Shown one piece after another: positions 1 to 7,051 of a DNA stretch of 8,525 bases. A program made the translations under genes and the position numbers. This DNA comes from an uncultured Lachnospiraceae bacterium (lineage in GTDB: Bacteria > Bacillota > Clostridia > Lachnospirales > Lachnospiraceae): assembly GCA_910587095.1 (NCBI GenBank), contig CAJUMJ010000017.1, forward strand, positions 1-8,525, written 5' to 3'. A model generated the notes under the pieces. That model was not told where the DNA came from and did no database searches. It worked only from the letters and a program-made list of their open reading frames with translations. The stretch's first letter is position 1. Each line of letters begins with the position of its first letter.

Positions 1-140
1 CACCAAATAACTTGCTTGAATTTTCATCTGCCGTGTTGTCGTCGGTCAACGATGCCACCGCATCGACTCCCTCCTCCGCCTTGCAGAATGAAAATTCATT
101 CTGCGTCATTTAGCTGAAAATGAATGATACAGCACACTAG
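1..140 (-). mobile_element. MITE-like repeat, diverged copy, cut by window edge
   Basis: Read on the minus strand from position 140, this stretch aligns along its whole length with the element at 137-301. Shared blocks are CTAGT at the end, CGCAGAATGA, GCAAGGCGGAGGA, GCGGTGGC, GACGACAAC, GCAGATGAAAA and a final CAAG. The two copies are therefore head-to-head inverted and share the palindromic CTAG at 137-140. This copy has an internal hairpin at 83-104 with perfect 10-bp arms (GCAGAATGAA / TTCATTCTGC) and a 2-nt centre. Its far end lies outside the window. No protein is encoded, so it would need a transposase in trans if mobile at all. The homology is seen directly; the MITE-like label is inference. 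Confidence 0.7.
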
Positions 141-172
141 TACAACGAATAATTAATTTCTGATACATTGGC
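137..172 (+). repeat. Left terminal inverted repeat of MITE-like element
   Basis: Imperfect inverted partner of 266-301. The first 14 bp are identical, the middle AT-rich 10 bp differ at five positions, and one further mismatch lies before the shared ACATTGGC. Confidence 0.75.
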
Positions 173-265
173 GCAGAATGATTATTTCATATGCAAGGCG
201 GAGGAATGAGGCGTAGCGGTGGCTACGTCGATTGACGACAACGAAGCAGATGAAAAATCAGACAA

Positions 266-301
266 GCCAATGTGTCAGTTAATTAATATTCGTTGTACTA
301 G
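266..301 (-). repeat. Right terminal inverted repeat of MITE-like element
   Basis: Inverted partner of 137-172. It ends in TTCGTTGTACTAG, just 14 bp past the stop codon of the hydrolase gene. Confidence 0.75.
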
Positions 302-315
302 ACTTCGTCCCCTGG

Positions 316-1254
316 TCAGGTAACCTGCTGCAAAATAAAGCGATAAATATCCCCGTAAACCTCCTGTCTGTCCGCTTCATTCAATATTTCATGGCGGTCG
401 CCGGGATATAGTTTGATCTGTACACGTTCCATGCCGATTTTTTCAAAGGAGCGGAAGACCTTCTCCACACCCTTTCCATGACCTCCAACCGGGTCCTCGC
501 TGCCGGACACGAAAAAAACAGGAAGATCACCTGGCATCTGTTTCAGACGCTCCATGTCATGCAAATTCCATATAAGTTTCATCAATGTCTGAAAACCATT
601 TGCCGTAAAGACAAAGTTGCAAAGCGGATCGTTCTGGAACTTTTTCACATTTTCAGGGTTTACGCTGACCCAGTTTCCCGAATCCGCCTCACTTTTCACA
701 AGCCCTTTATTGTAAGCGCCAAAGAGCATTTTGTCAAGTCTGCCGCAAACATGCTTCGGCCCAAGCAGAGAGCTTAAAAGCGACGCCAATGCCCAGCCAA
801 GAACAACTCTGTGCTTCGCCTCCATTCCCGTACCCATAATAATTGCCCCGTCTATGCCGCTTCCGTACCGCATCAGATAGTTGCGCAGAATGAAAGACCC
901 CATGCTGTGACCCAAAATGATATAGGGAATACCGGGATATTGTTCCTGCATCATTTTTTTAAGCCGATGCTCGTCCCGCACAAGAACGGTATCCGCGTCT
1001 TCCTTGCAAAAGTATCCCCGAATCTCTCCTTCCTTCACGGACAGGCCGTGCCCGAGATGGTCGTCGCCCACTACGAGAATGCCTTTGTTCGCCATAAACC
1101 GCGCAAACTCCTCGTAGCGTGCAACGTACTCTGTCATGCCGTGTACAATCTGCAAAATGCAGACAGGCTCTTTGGCTTCCGGTATCCATTTGATCGCATG
1201 GAGGTTATGCTCACCGTCCCTCGACCCGAAATAAAATTCCTGTTTATCTATCAT
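316..1254 (-). CDS. Alpha/beta hydrolase, monoacylglycerol lipase/lysophospholipase-like
   Basis: A 312-residue serine hydrolase of the Hydrolase_4 (monoacylglycerol lipase/lysophospholipase) group, which cleaves acyl esters such as monoglycerides or lysophospholipids. The fold landmarks are in order: oxyanion-loop HGM at residues 38-40, DHLGHG at 65-70, nucleophile elbow GHSMG with Ser117, acid in SGSEDP (Asp254), and catalytic His288 in GDRHE. All three triad residues are present, so it should be active. There is no signal peptide or membrane segment, so it is probably cytoplasmic. The frame stays open upstream to 1323, into metG, but ATG at 1254 is preferred: AGAGG sits 6 nt before it, and the preceding residues do not belong to the family. 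It starts 52 bp after the metG stop with no terminator between, so it is probably read from the metG promoter. The true substrate is not visible from sequence. Confidence 0.9.
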   Translation of the reverse strand: MIDKQEFYFGSRDGEHNLHAIKWIPEAKEPVCILQIVHGMTEYVARYEEFARFMANKGILVVGDDHLGHGLSVKEGEIRGYFCKEDADTVLVRDEHRLKKMMQEQYPGIPYIILGHSMGSFILRNYLMRYGSGIDGAIIMGTGMEAKHRVVLGWALASLLSSLLGPKHVCGRLDKMLFGAYNKGLVKSEADSGNWVSVNPENVKKFQNDPLCNFVFTANGFQTLMKLIWNLHDMERLKQMPGDLPVFFVSGSEDPVGGHGKGVEKVFRSFEKIGMERVQIKLYPGDRHEILNEADRQEVYGDIYRFILQQVT

Positions 1255-1306
1255 CACTATCCTCTTTTTCCCGTCCGCAAACAGAGACTTTCGGGTGACC
1301 GTTATG

Positions 1307-3325
1307 CTAACAAATCTCCGCACCCGCGGGCATAAACCGTTCCGGCGTCATAACGGCAAGATTTCCGTCCTCGTCCGCCGCACTCAAAATCATTCCCTCA
1401 GACATCTGCCCGGCAATCTCCCTCGGTTTTAAGTTGACAAGCACCATGACGCGTTTGCCCACGAGCTCTTCCGGCTTATAATACTGTTTGATTCCCGAAA
1501 GAATCTGTCTGGTACTGCTGCCTATCTGCACCTGGAATTTTAAAAGCTTTTTGGACTTAGGCACTTCCTCACAGGCAAGCACAAGCCCAACCTGGAACTG
1601 ACATTTTTCAAAATCTTCGTAGGTAATTTCCTCTTTGGGCGCAAGCTCCACCGTTTTTTCCTTCTCTTTCGCCGCATCAGGGGACATTCCGGTCGCCGCT
1701 TTTCGTCCGGCAATCATCGCTTCGACTTTCTCCATCAGTTCGGCAAGATCCTGTCTTGCAAAAAGGATTTCCGGCTTATCCGTCACCTGGTTGCCGCTGG
1801 GATAGAGAGCGGAGGCTTTTTCTGTATCCTGGTTTTTCGCGCACTCTTCCAGCACGGAAAAATCGATAAGCTGCGCTTTTATCTGCTCCGCGATGGCTTT
1901 CGCCGTGTCTGGCATATATGGCTCAAGAAGAGAAGCCCCAACCAAAATGCCGTTTAGCAGATTGTAAAGCACCGTGGCAAGCCTGTCCTTTTTTGTCTCA
2001 TCCTTTGCCAGAACCCATGGCATCGTTTCATCTATATATTTGTTGCATCGCTTAAACAACACGAAAATCTCGGTGATCGCATCCGCAACCCGCAGTTCGT
2101 CCATCTTTTTCGTTACTCTGGCGTAGGTATCTGTCAATACACGGAAAAGATCTGTATCCACGTCTTCCGCCCCCGCATCCACGCCCACTTTTTTGTTTTC
2201 CACCTTTCCGCCAAAGTATTTATTGCTCATGGAAATGGTGCGGTTTACCAGATTTCCCAGCGTGTTCGCCAGATCGGAATTCATGCGTTCCACCATGAGA
2301 TCCCATGTGATCACACCGTCGTTTTCAAAAGGCATTTCATGAAGGACAAAGTAACGCACCGCATCCACTCCGAAAAAGGCAATCAGATCATCCGCGTAAA
2401 TCACATTTCCCTTGGACTTGCTCATTTTGCCGTCTCCCTGCAAAAGCCAGGGATGTCCAAACACCTGTTTCGGAAGAGGTTCGCCGAGAGCCATCAGGAA
2501 AATGGGCCAATAGATGGTGTGGAAGCGAATGATATCCTTGCCGATCAGATGCAGGTCAGCGGGCCACAGCTTGCTATACTGTTCGGAGCTTTCCCCGTCC
2601 GCCTCGTATCCGATGCCGGTGATATAGTTTGTCAGCGCATCCAGCCACACATAAACTACATGTCTGTTGTCAAAATCCACAGGAATACCCCATTTAAAGG
2701 AGGTTCTTGACACACACAAATCCTGCAGCCCCGGCAAGAGAAAGTTTTTCATCATCTCATTCTTTCGGGACACCGGCTGGATAAATTCCGGGTGGGCGTT
2801 AATGTGCTCAATCAGTTTGTCCGCGTATTTGCTCATCTTGAAGAAATACGCCTCCTCCTTTGCCGGCTTCACTTCGCCGCCGCAGTCGGGACATTTGCCG
2901 TCCACAAGCTGCGATTCCGTCCAGAAGGACTCACAGGGGGTACAATACAGCCCCTCGTAGGCTCCCTTGTAGATATCCCCCTGCTCGTGCAGTTTCTTAA
3001 ATATTTTTTGTACCTGCTTCTCATGAAAATCGTCCGTGGTGCGGATAAACTTATCATAGGAAGTATTCAGGGAATCGCAGATCCGACGGATCTCACTCGC
3101 CACCTTGTCCACATAGGCTTTCGGCGTAACTCCCGTCTCCTGGGCTTTCATCTCAATCTTCTGCCCGTGTTCATCCGTTCCTGTCTGAAAAAATACGTCG
3201 TATCCGTCTTTCCTCTTAAAGCGTGCAATGCTGTCCGCCAACACGATCTCGTAACTGTTTCCGATATGCGGCGTGCCGGAAGTATAGGCAATCGCTGTCG
3301 TAATATAGTATTTTCCTTTATTCAT
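1307..3325 (-). CDS. metG: Methionyl-tRNA synthetase
   Basis: A 672-residue class I aminoacyl-tRNA synthetase that charges tRNA(Met) with methionine in the cytoplasm, for both initiation and elongation. The signature HIGN is at residues 20-23 and KMSKS at 300-304. The zinc knuckle has two CxxC pairs (Cys128/Cys131 and Cys145/Cys148). The helical anticodon-binding domain covers roughly 340-540. A linker then leads to a C-terminal Trbp111-like tRNA-binding OB domain at about 565-672, as in the long dimeric bacterial form. The start at 3325 (MNKGKYYITTAIAY) is chosen over an in-frame codon at 3358 because it begins at the family's usual N-terminus and AAGGAAG lies about 7 nt upstream. A TTGACA promoter lies 58 bp ahead. 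The resulting leader of about 50 nt is too short for a T-box, so tRNA-sensing attenuation is unlikely. The hydrolase gene follows 52 bp downstream. Confidence 0.98.
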   Translation of the reverse strand: MNKGKYYITTAIAYTSGTPHIGNSYEIVLADSIARFKRKDGYDVFFQTGTDEHGQKIEMKAQETGVTPKAYVDKVASEIRRICDSLNTSYDKFIRTTDDFHEKQVQKIFKKLHEQGDIYKGAYEGLYCTPCESFWTESQLVDGKCPDCGGEVKPAKEEAYFFKMSKYADKLIEHINAHPEFIQPVSRKNEMMKNFLLPGLQDLCVSRTSFKWGIPVDFDNRHVVYVWLDALTNYITGIGYEADGESSEQYSKLWPADLHLIGKDIIRFHTIYWPIFLMALGEPLPKQVFGHPWLLQGDGKMSKSKGNVIYADDLIAFFGVDAVRYFVLHEMPFENDGVITWDLMVERMNSDLANTLGNLVNRTISMSNKYFGGKVENKKVGVDAGAEDVDTDLFRVLTDTYARVTKKMDELRVADAITEIFVLFKRCNKYIDETMPWVLAKDETKKDRLATVLYNLLNGILVGASLLEPYMPDTAKAIAEQIKAQLIDFSVLEECAKNQDTEKASALYPSGNQVTDKPEILFARQDLAELMEKVEAMIAGRKAATGMSPDAAKEKEKTVELAPKEEITYEDFEKCQFQVGLVLACEEVPKSKKLLKFQVQIGSSTRQILSGIKQYYKPEELVGKRVMVLVNLKPREIAGQMSEGMILSAADEDGNLAVMTPERFMPAGAEIC

Positions 3326-3382
3326 ATCATGCTTCCTTTCCTGTTTCCTTGTCGGCACGTTTCTTTTCGGCCTTACATTAAA

Positions 3383-3411
3383 AGTCTATCGTAAAGGTGC
3401 ATGATTGTCAA
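3383..3411 (-). promoter_or_regulatory. Sigma-A-type promoter of metG
   Basis: On the minus strand TTGACA (3411-3406) is followed by a 17-nt spacer and TAGACT (3388-3383). That is a perfect -35, optimal spacing and 4 of 6 matches at -10. Transcription would begin near 3376, giving a leader of about 50 nt before the metG ATG. It uncouples metG and the hydrolase from the exported-protein operon ending at 3484. Confidence 0.75.
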
Positions 3412-3483
3412 TTCCCACGGGCTTTTCTCTACAGTTTCCCAGTATCAGTCCGGTCATCCCCGTAAAATGGACGGATGCGCTTC

Positions 3484-4446
3484 TCAATAGTACAGAAGAC
3501 CGTTACTGCCTTTCACCACTGTTCCGGCCGGTACGTTTTCGACGTAATAAAGCGACACCCTCACATTGAAGCCGTTTCTGGCATATTTTTTTGTGAACAG
3601 TCTTTTGCAAAGGCCGCTGCTGCTGATTTCAAATACCGGATTTGAACCGCCGTTATTACCGTCAGAGGAAGTAGTAACGACATAAGCCAAAGCTCTCGGA
3701 AGATACTCGGGAATCGTGTAGCCTTTTGTGATATCGTAGCCGATCATTTGCCCGACATTTCCCGTGCCGCCGCTGCCCGATCCTCCGGAATCGCCGGAAT
3801 CCCCGGAACCACCTGTCCCTCCAGAGCCGCCGGAACCGCCGGAACTGCTCTCAGCCATCCGGGCCACATCCTCGCCTGTGCCCAGCACCAGCTTTCCGTT
3901 TACCCAGGCGGCCGTACCGGCTGACAAGTTTGCCGCGGAAGCCGACTGGATGTTGACCGGCTCCGCTCCCCCCAAAGAGGATGTGACAAGCTTCCCCTCC
4001 GGCGTTTTATAAAGTTTTGTCCCCGCGGACATACCATAGGCCGCCGGATCGTTCGGAATACTCTGGCTGACGGCAATTCCCTCCAGAATCGTCGCAAAGT
4101 CAAGATTGACGGGATCAATCTCATCTCCGGCATAGGGGCGACTGTGGACGGCATAGACACCATCGGCACTGGTCAGAGCTATGCCGCCGCCCGCTTTTGT
4201 CAGATATGTGTGCATGGCCCCTAGCTGTCTCGTCGCCCGCACTTTAAATAAATCCAACTGATCCGCAAGCATATAAAGATCGGCCGAGTCGATAACGACT
4301 CCATCTTCGCCCTCAAAATAATTGATTCTCCCGCTGGATTGCAGGCTGTTTTTTGTAGCGGAAGATTTCTCCTGCGCAAAAGCCGTCATACAAGCGCCTG
4401 CAGTCAAAGCCAATATCATGATTATTGCTAACACTTTTTTCTTCAT
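3484..4446 (-). CDS. Secreted protein of unknown function with Gly/Ser linker
   Basis: A 320-residue exported protein, third in its operon. Residues 1-24 are a clear Sec signal peptide ending AFA before Gln25. Cys19 lies inside it but the context (AGAC) is a poor lipobox. Residues 36-65 (SSGRINYFEGEDG...DLYMLADQLD) are ungapped-alignable with the N-terminus of the preceding gene's product. Residues 80-195 look like a folded domain ending AGTAAWVNGKLVLGTG. A Gly/Ser/Asp low-complexity linker runs from 201 to 229. A C-terminal domain at about 230-320 is rich in beta-prone residues and ends NGLLYY. No sortase LPxTG, membrane anchor or enzymatic motif is visible. From memory, the N-terminal motif and the AWVNGxL-GxG segment recall uncharacterised exported proteins of Lachnospiraceae; this is not verified. 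ATG at 4446 is well supported by AGGAGGG 8 nt upstream, 17 bp after the preceding stop. Confidence 0.88.
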   Translation of the reverse strand: MKKKVLAIIMILALTAGACMTAFAQEKSSATKNSLQSSGRINYFEGEDGVVIDSADLYMLADQLDLFKVRATRQLGAMHTYLTKAGGGIALTSADGVYAVHSRPYAGDEIDPVNLDFATILEGIAVSQSIPNDPAAYGMSAGTKLYKTPEGKLVTSSLGGAEPVNIQSASAANLSAGTAAWVNGKLVLGTGEDVARMAESSSGGSGGSGGTGGSGDSGDSGGSGSGGTGNVGQMIGYDITKGYTIPEYLPRALAYVVTTSSDGNNGGSNPVFEISSSGLCKRLFTKKYARNGFNVRVSLYYVENVPAGTVVKGSNGLLYY

Positions 4447-4463
4447 TCGGGTTTCCCTCCTCG

Positions 4464-5687
4464 TTATGCAAACACTTTTCCTTCATATCTGATGATTGTC
4501 TCCTCCCCCGTTTCATTCTCTCCGGGATTTTGTATAACAGGTGTTGTTTGTTTGTCAGGTTCTTTTTCCGAATTTTGGGGAGTCTCAGATTCTTCGTCTG
4601 ATCTTTCGGTCGAACCGGAGTCCTGCCCCGGCTTTTCGTCCGTTCCGGTATCCTCTTTCGGGGTTTCCTCCACACCGGCATCTCCTCCGGGGTTTTCCTC
4701 CGCGCCGGAATCCTCTCCGGGATTTTCCTCCACACCGGAGTCATCTCCCGGCCGTTCACCCGCGCCGAAGTCATCTGGTTCATCGTCCGCATCAGAGCTT
4801 TCATCCGGCTTTCCGGTCTCGTCGGATCCTGTTCCTGGTTTTTCGGCTGAATCGGAATCGTCGTCAGGCGCTTTTTCCGCACCGGCATCTTCTTCGGGTT
4901 TTTCAGCGGAATCGGCCGTATTCCCCGATGATTCAGGATTTCCCGCACCTTCCGCAGGCGGCTCCTGATCATCCGTCTCCTTCTTTTTCCCATTCCCGCA
5001 TTCGCAGTAGAGCAGGTCCGGATCCCTGTCGTCGTCCTCCTCAAGCCCGGCCGCCAGTATGAAACGGCAAACCTCCTCGCCAAAATCATATTCACAGTCC
5101 ATACAGACTTTCCTGTGATGCAGACCGTCTTCACAGGGCAGGCGGTTGTAGGCGTAGTGCTCCTCCACTATCGGTCTGAAACCCGAACAAAATTCGGTTC
5201 CCTCCAAAATACAGCAAATTCTGTGATTCGTTTCATCCACCGCCTCATAGGTCATCGTGTGTCCCGCTTCTACCGTCCACTGGTATCCGCAGGCGCAAGT
5301 ACAGCGTTTGCCGGGACAATCTTCCGTGCCGCTTGAGATCAGGCAGCTTTCCGTGCGCTCCGCCTTATGCCTGCTCACCAGGTCAAAAGCCGGCCCGCAG
5401 AGGGAGCAGCGCCTTGTGTGAGTCTCCTTGTTCACATCCCGGTATTCCCAACTGTGAGTATGCGTATAGCGTATAGGGTCGAAGTTCTCCTCCGGTATGC
5501 CGGAAAGTTTATCTCTCAGAAGAAGTAAATCTTCTATATATATAGCTGCCTGCCGGTCGCTTTCCTGATATATCATATTTCCCCGAGAGGAAAGAACAAT
5601 TTCCTTCGCCTCCACCGTTTTTATACTGTCGTCAATTCCGAATGCCAAAAGAAAAACAGTTGTTATTAATAAAAGTAATTTTTTCAC
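4464..5687 (-). CDS. Secreted His/Cys-module protein with acidic repeat tail
   Basis: A 407-residue exported protein of unknown function. A Sec signal peptide ends near residue 27 (KTVEA, then KE). Residues 34-61 match the mature N-terminus of the next gene's product. Residues 76-230 hold three related His/Cys modules of pattern H-x2-x-Y...H-x-R-x-C-x2-C, starting at about 76, 143 and 177, with pairs CSLC (94-97) and CMDC (195-198). The middle copy has Cys158/Cys159 instead. There are extra CTCACG (129-134) and CECG (228-231) clusters. About 17 cysteines suggest metal binding or disulfides outside the cell. Residues 240-395 are acidic and Pro/Gly/Ser-rich, including six decapeptide repeats. 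The C-terminus ends in a short hydrophobic segment, IIRYEGKVFA. The start is GTG at 5687, overlapping the upstream stop as GTGA, with AGGGGGTG just ahead: translational coupling. Other frames through the repeat region are also open but are by-products of its 30-nt periodicity. Confidence 0.88.
   Translation of the reverse strand: MKKLLLLITTVFLLAFGIDDSIKTVEAKEIVLSSRGNMIYQESDRQAAIYIEDLLLLRDKLSGIPEENFDPIRYTHTHSWEYRDVNKETHTRRCSLCGPAFDLVSRHKAERTESCLISSGTEDCPGKRCTCACGYQWTVEAGHTMTYEAVDETNHRICCILEGTEFCSGFRPIVEEHYAYNRLPCEDGLHHRKVCMDCEYDFGEEVCRFILAAGLEEDDDRDPDLLYCECGNGKKKETDDQEPPAEGAGNPESSGNTADSAEKPEEDAGAEKAPDDDSDSAEKPGTGSDETGKPDESSDADDEPDDFGAGERPGDDSGVEENPGEDSGAEENPGGDAGVEETPKEDTGTDEKPGQDSGSTERSDEESETPQNSEKEPDKQTTPVIQNPGENETGEETIIRYEGKVFA
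4587..4766 (-). repeat. Six tandem 30-bp repeats coding an acidic decapeptide
   Basis: Residues 308-367 of the His/Cys-module protein are six successive ten-residue units: GAGERPGDDS, GVEENPGEDS, GAEENPGGDA, GVEETPKEDT, GTDEKPGQDS and GSTERSDEES. The DNA copies are diverged but keep a 30-bp period. Less regular units extend the same composition out to 4970. Such in-frame repeats commonly form an extended stalk and can vary in number between strains. Confidence 0.85.
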
Positions 5688-6733
5688 TTTTTCACCCCCT
5701 GACCTGCTGATTCCTGATTAGGCATCAGATAGAGTGTGTTCGTTCTCCTTTCATAGCGGTAGGAAAGCGCTTCCGAGGAGAGCTCGTCCATTTTCTCCGC
5801 GATCTGCTGAGACATTTCCTCGTTTCTTTGCTCATTCTCCTTTTTCACATTTTCCAGAGCCTCCCTGTTCTCCTTTTCTGCGTTTTCCAAAGCTTCTTTT
5901 AACTCCTTTTCCAGACTGCCCATATCGTCCAAAAGGTTTTCAAGGCGTCCGTCTATTTCATCCACATTTTTCTCCATCGCATCCATGAGCGTTCTTTGCA
6001 CCTTGGAAAGGCTCGCCCATAGCCGTTCATCCTCCTTTTCCAGGGACTTCATTTTCTCACGGATACCTGAAACATCCGATCGCACCTGCTCCGTGCCGCT
6101 TCTGATCTCCTTTATCTGCTCCTCGATCGCAGGAATTTTTTCGCGGTCCACCGTCTGAATCACATCAGAAAGCGCCGTCAATCTGCTGTCAAGATTCTTC
6201 ATATTCTCGATGGCTGCCTTTACCTCCGTTTCCAGCACAGTGAGTTTTTCGCTTATCCGGCTGTCCCCAGTCCGGTAGTCGCTGATCAATTTTGAAATTT
6301 CCTGCTGCACTTGCTCAAGAGCTGTCTGCATCTCCCCTATTTTTTCCGTCATCGTATTTGTGTTTTCCAAATATTCCTTCCTCAGCTCCTCCCCTGAGTC
6401 ACGCGACATGTACTCCTTCATCTTTTCCTCATAGGTGGTGGCCACAAGCCCCTGCGCTTCCAGTTCCGCCTCCAATTCCGCTTCCCGTTCACGAGCCCCC
6501 TTCTCTCTGGCCTCCAAATCCTGCGCCTCCTGAAGTTGTCTGGCCCTCTCGGCCGCCTCCTCCTTCTTTTTCTCCTGCACGCCATGACCCCACCACAAAA
6601 GAAGCAGCAAAAGTACTATAACAGTTGTTATTACTACACCAACCACGACCGGAGATATTTGATTTTCCTCTCTGTCCGGGTTCTCCCTCCACTCATTAAA
6701 ATAATCTGACACTTTTGTCATAAATTCCCGCAT
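5684..6733 (-). CDS. Membrane-anchored coiled-coil protein
   Basis: A 349-residue protein of unknown function and first gene of the operon. Residues 1-26 are short and polar. Residues 27-49 form one strong transmembrane helix (VVVGVVITTVIVLLLLLLWW). A basic/acidic stretch rich in E, K, A and R follows at 52-95, and a long predicted coiled coil spans about 110-325 with heptad-like spacing of L, I and M. The last 25 residues (LSYRYERRTNTLYLMPNQ) look like a small terminal strand motif. It has no cysteine and no enzymatic motif. Topology is not settled: no cleavable signal is seen, and the coiled coil probably projects outside the cell. ATG at 6733 is chosen because GGAGG lies 13 nt upstream, a long spacing, with AGGA also 5 nt upstream; ATG at 6721 is an alternative. 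The frame is open further upstream but has only a TTG start and no ribosome binding site there. The stop overlaps the next gene's GTG by 4 bp. Confidence 0.87.
   Translation of the reverse strand: MREFMTKVSDYFNEWRENPDREENQISPVVVGVVITTVIVLLLLLLWWGHGVQEKKKEEAAERARQLQEAQDLEAREKGAREREAELEAELEAQGLVATTYEEKMKEYMSRDSGEELRKEYLENTNTMTEKIGEMQTALEQVQQEISKLISDYRTGDSRISEKLTVLETEVKAAIENMKNLDSRLTALSDVIQTVDREKIPAIEEQIKEIRSGTEQVRSDVSGIREKMKSLEKEDERLWASLSKVQRTLMDAMEKNVDEIDGRLENLLDDMGSLEKELKEALENAEKENREALENVKKENEQRNEEMSQQIAEKMDELSSEALSYRYERRTNTLYLMPNQESAGQGVKK
5693..5700 (-). promoter_or_regulatory. Ribosome binding site deciding a GTG start
   Basis: AGGGGGTG on the minus strand lies 5 nt before GTG at 5687. 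It supports the GTG start that supplies the signal peptide of the His/Cys-module protein. The site lies inside the last codons of the upstream coiled-coil gene, as expected for translational coupling. Confidence 0.75.
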
Positions 6734-6746
6734 AAATTTCCTGTAA

Positions 6747-6757
6747 CCTCCTTTTTT
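6747..6757 (-). promoter_or_regulatory. Ribosome binding site of the coiled-coil gene
   Basis: AAAAAAGGAGG on the minus strand is a full Shine-Dalgarno core but lies 13 nt from ATG at 6733. A secondary AGGA lies 5 nt from the same ATG. Together they argue that translation does not begin further upstream in the open frame. Confidence 0.65.
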
Positions 6758-7012
6758 GTTTGTTTGATTAAATGTGACGCCTGCCCCAATCTGATAAATA
6801 TCTACCGGAAATTTATCATGCCATTTGTCAATTTTTGGAATGGTTGGGCGAATCGCCCGGACTCCGAACATCCTAAATAAAAGATGTGATAAATAACAGG
6901 ATGTGCGAAATAAAGTATACTTTAATGTTTCTCCAAAGATTGTACGATTACGATACCAAATCATACTGCAGTTTGCAATACCGGAATATTGCACAATATT
7001 TTTGTCATGTAG

Positions 7013-7051
7013 AAGACAGTGAACACCGGCACTGCCGATATTTACTGTCTT
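7013..7051 (+). terminator. Possible hairpin terminator after map (weak)
   Basis: An 8-bp stem AAGACAGT/ACTGTCTT encloses a small inner hairpin and is followed on the plus strand by a short T-run (CTTTTTG). There is no plus-strand gene to end here. On the minus strand, 67 bp past the map stop, the U-tract is poor (CTTCTAC). It may act as a weak terminator for map or as part of a structured leader. Confidence 0.25.

Larger units (their letters stand above)
137..301. mobile_element. 165-bp MITE-like element with 36-bp terminal inverted repeats
   Basis: The ends at 137-172 and 266-301 are inverted copies matching at about 30 of 36 positions. The outermost 14 bp (CTAGTACAACGAAT) are perfect, and the inner ends again match as ACATTGGC. 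The 93-bp core is more GC-rich (GGCGGAGGA, GCGGTGGC, GACGACAAC) and is shared with the neighbouring inverted copy. No open frame of note is present. Taking the outer TA of each end as a target duplication gives TA-flanked termini GTACAACG..CGTTGTAC, as expected of a TA-targeting transposon, but the TA could equally belong to the repeat. It lies 14 bp past the stop of the hydrolase gene, so transcripts from that gene would enter it and could fold into a long hairpin. No U-tract follows, so it is not a standard terminator. Confidence 0.72.

Noticed and set aside
1255..1323. Longer N-terminus for the hydrolase starting inside metG
   Set aside because: The added residues do not resemble the family's N-terminus, and AGAGG lies 6 nt before the ATG at 1254.
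3326..3376. T-box or SAM riboswitch ahead of metG
   Set aside because: The leader from the placed promoter is only about 50 nt, with no T-box sequence or terminator/antiterminator pair.
3440..3483. Hairpin after the last gene of the exported-protein operon as a terminator
   Set aside because: The stem (CATCCGT paired with ACGG-GG-ATG) has a bulge and is not followed by a U-tract, so a terminator call is not supported.
4492..4968. Plus-strand open frame giving a Ser/Pro-rich protein opposite the acidic repeats
   Set aside because: It is the antisense of the acidic repeats (Asp/Glu/Gly/Pro codons read backward as Ser/Pro). It lacks a ribosome binding site and has no homology-like features.
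4313..5134. Long minus-strand open frame giving an Arg/Lys/Pro-rich 273-residue protein
   Set aside because: It overlaps the His/Cys protein gene and keeps open only because the 30-bp repeats preserve frame. Its composition is repetitive and basic, it has no supporting start context, and the true frame has a signal peptide and a strong ribosome binding site.
6826..6831. Perfect TTGACA -35 upstream of the exported-protein operon
   Set aside because: The hexamer 17 nt downstream is CCGGTA. The nearest A/T-rich -10 candidate (TAGATA) is 21 nt away, outside normal spacing.
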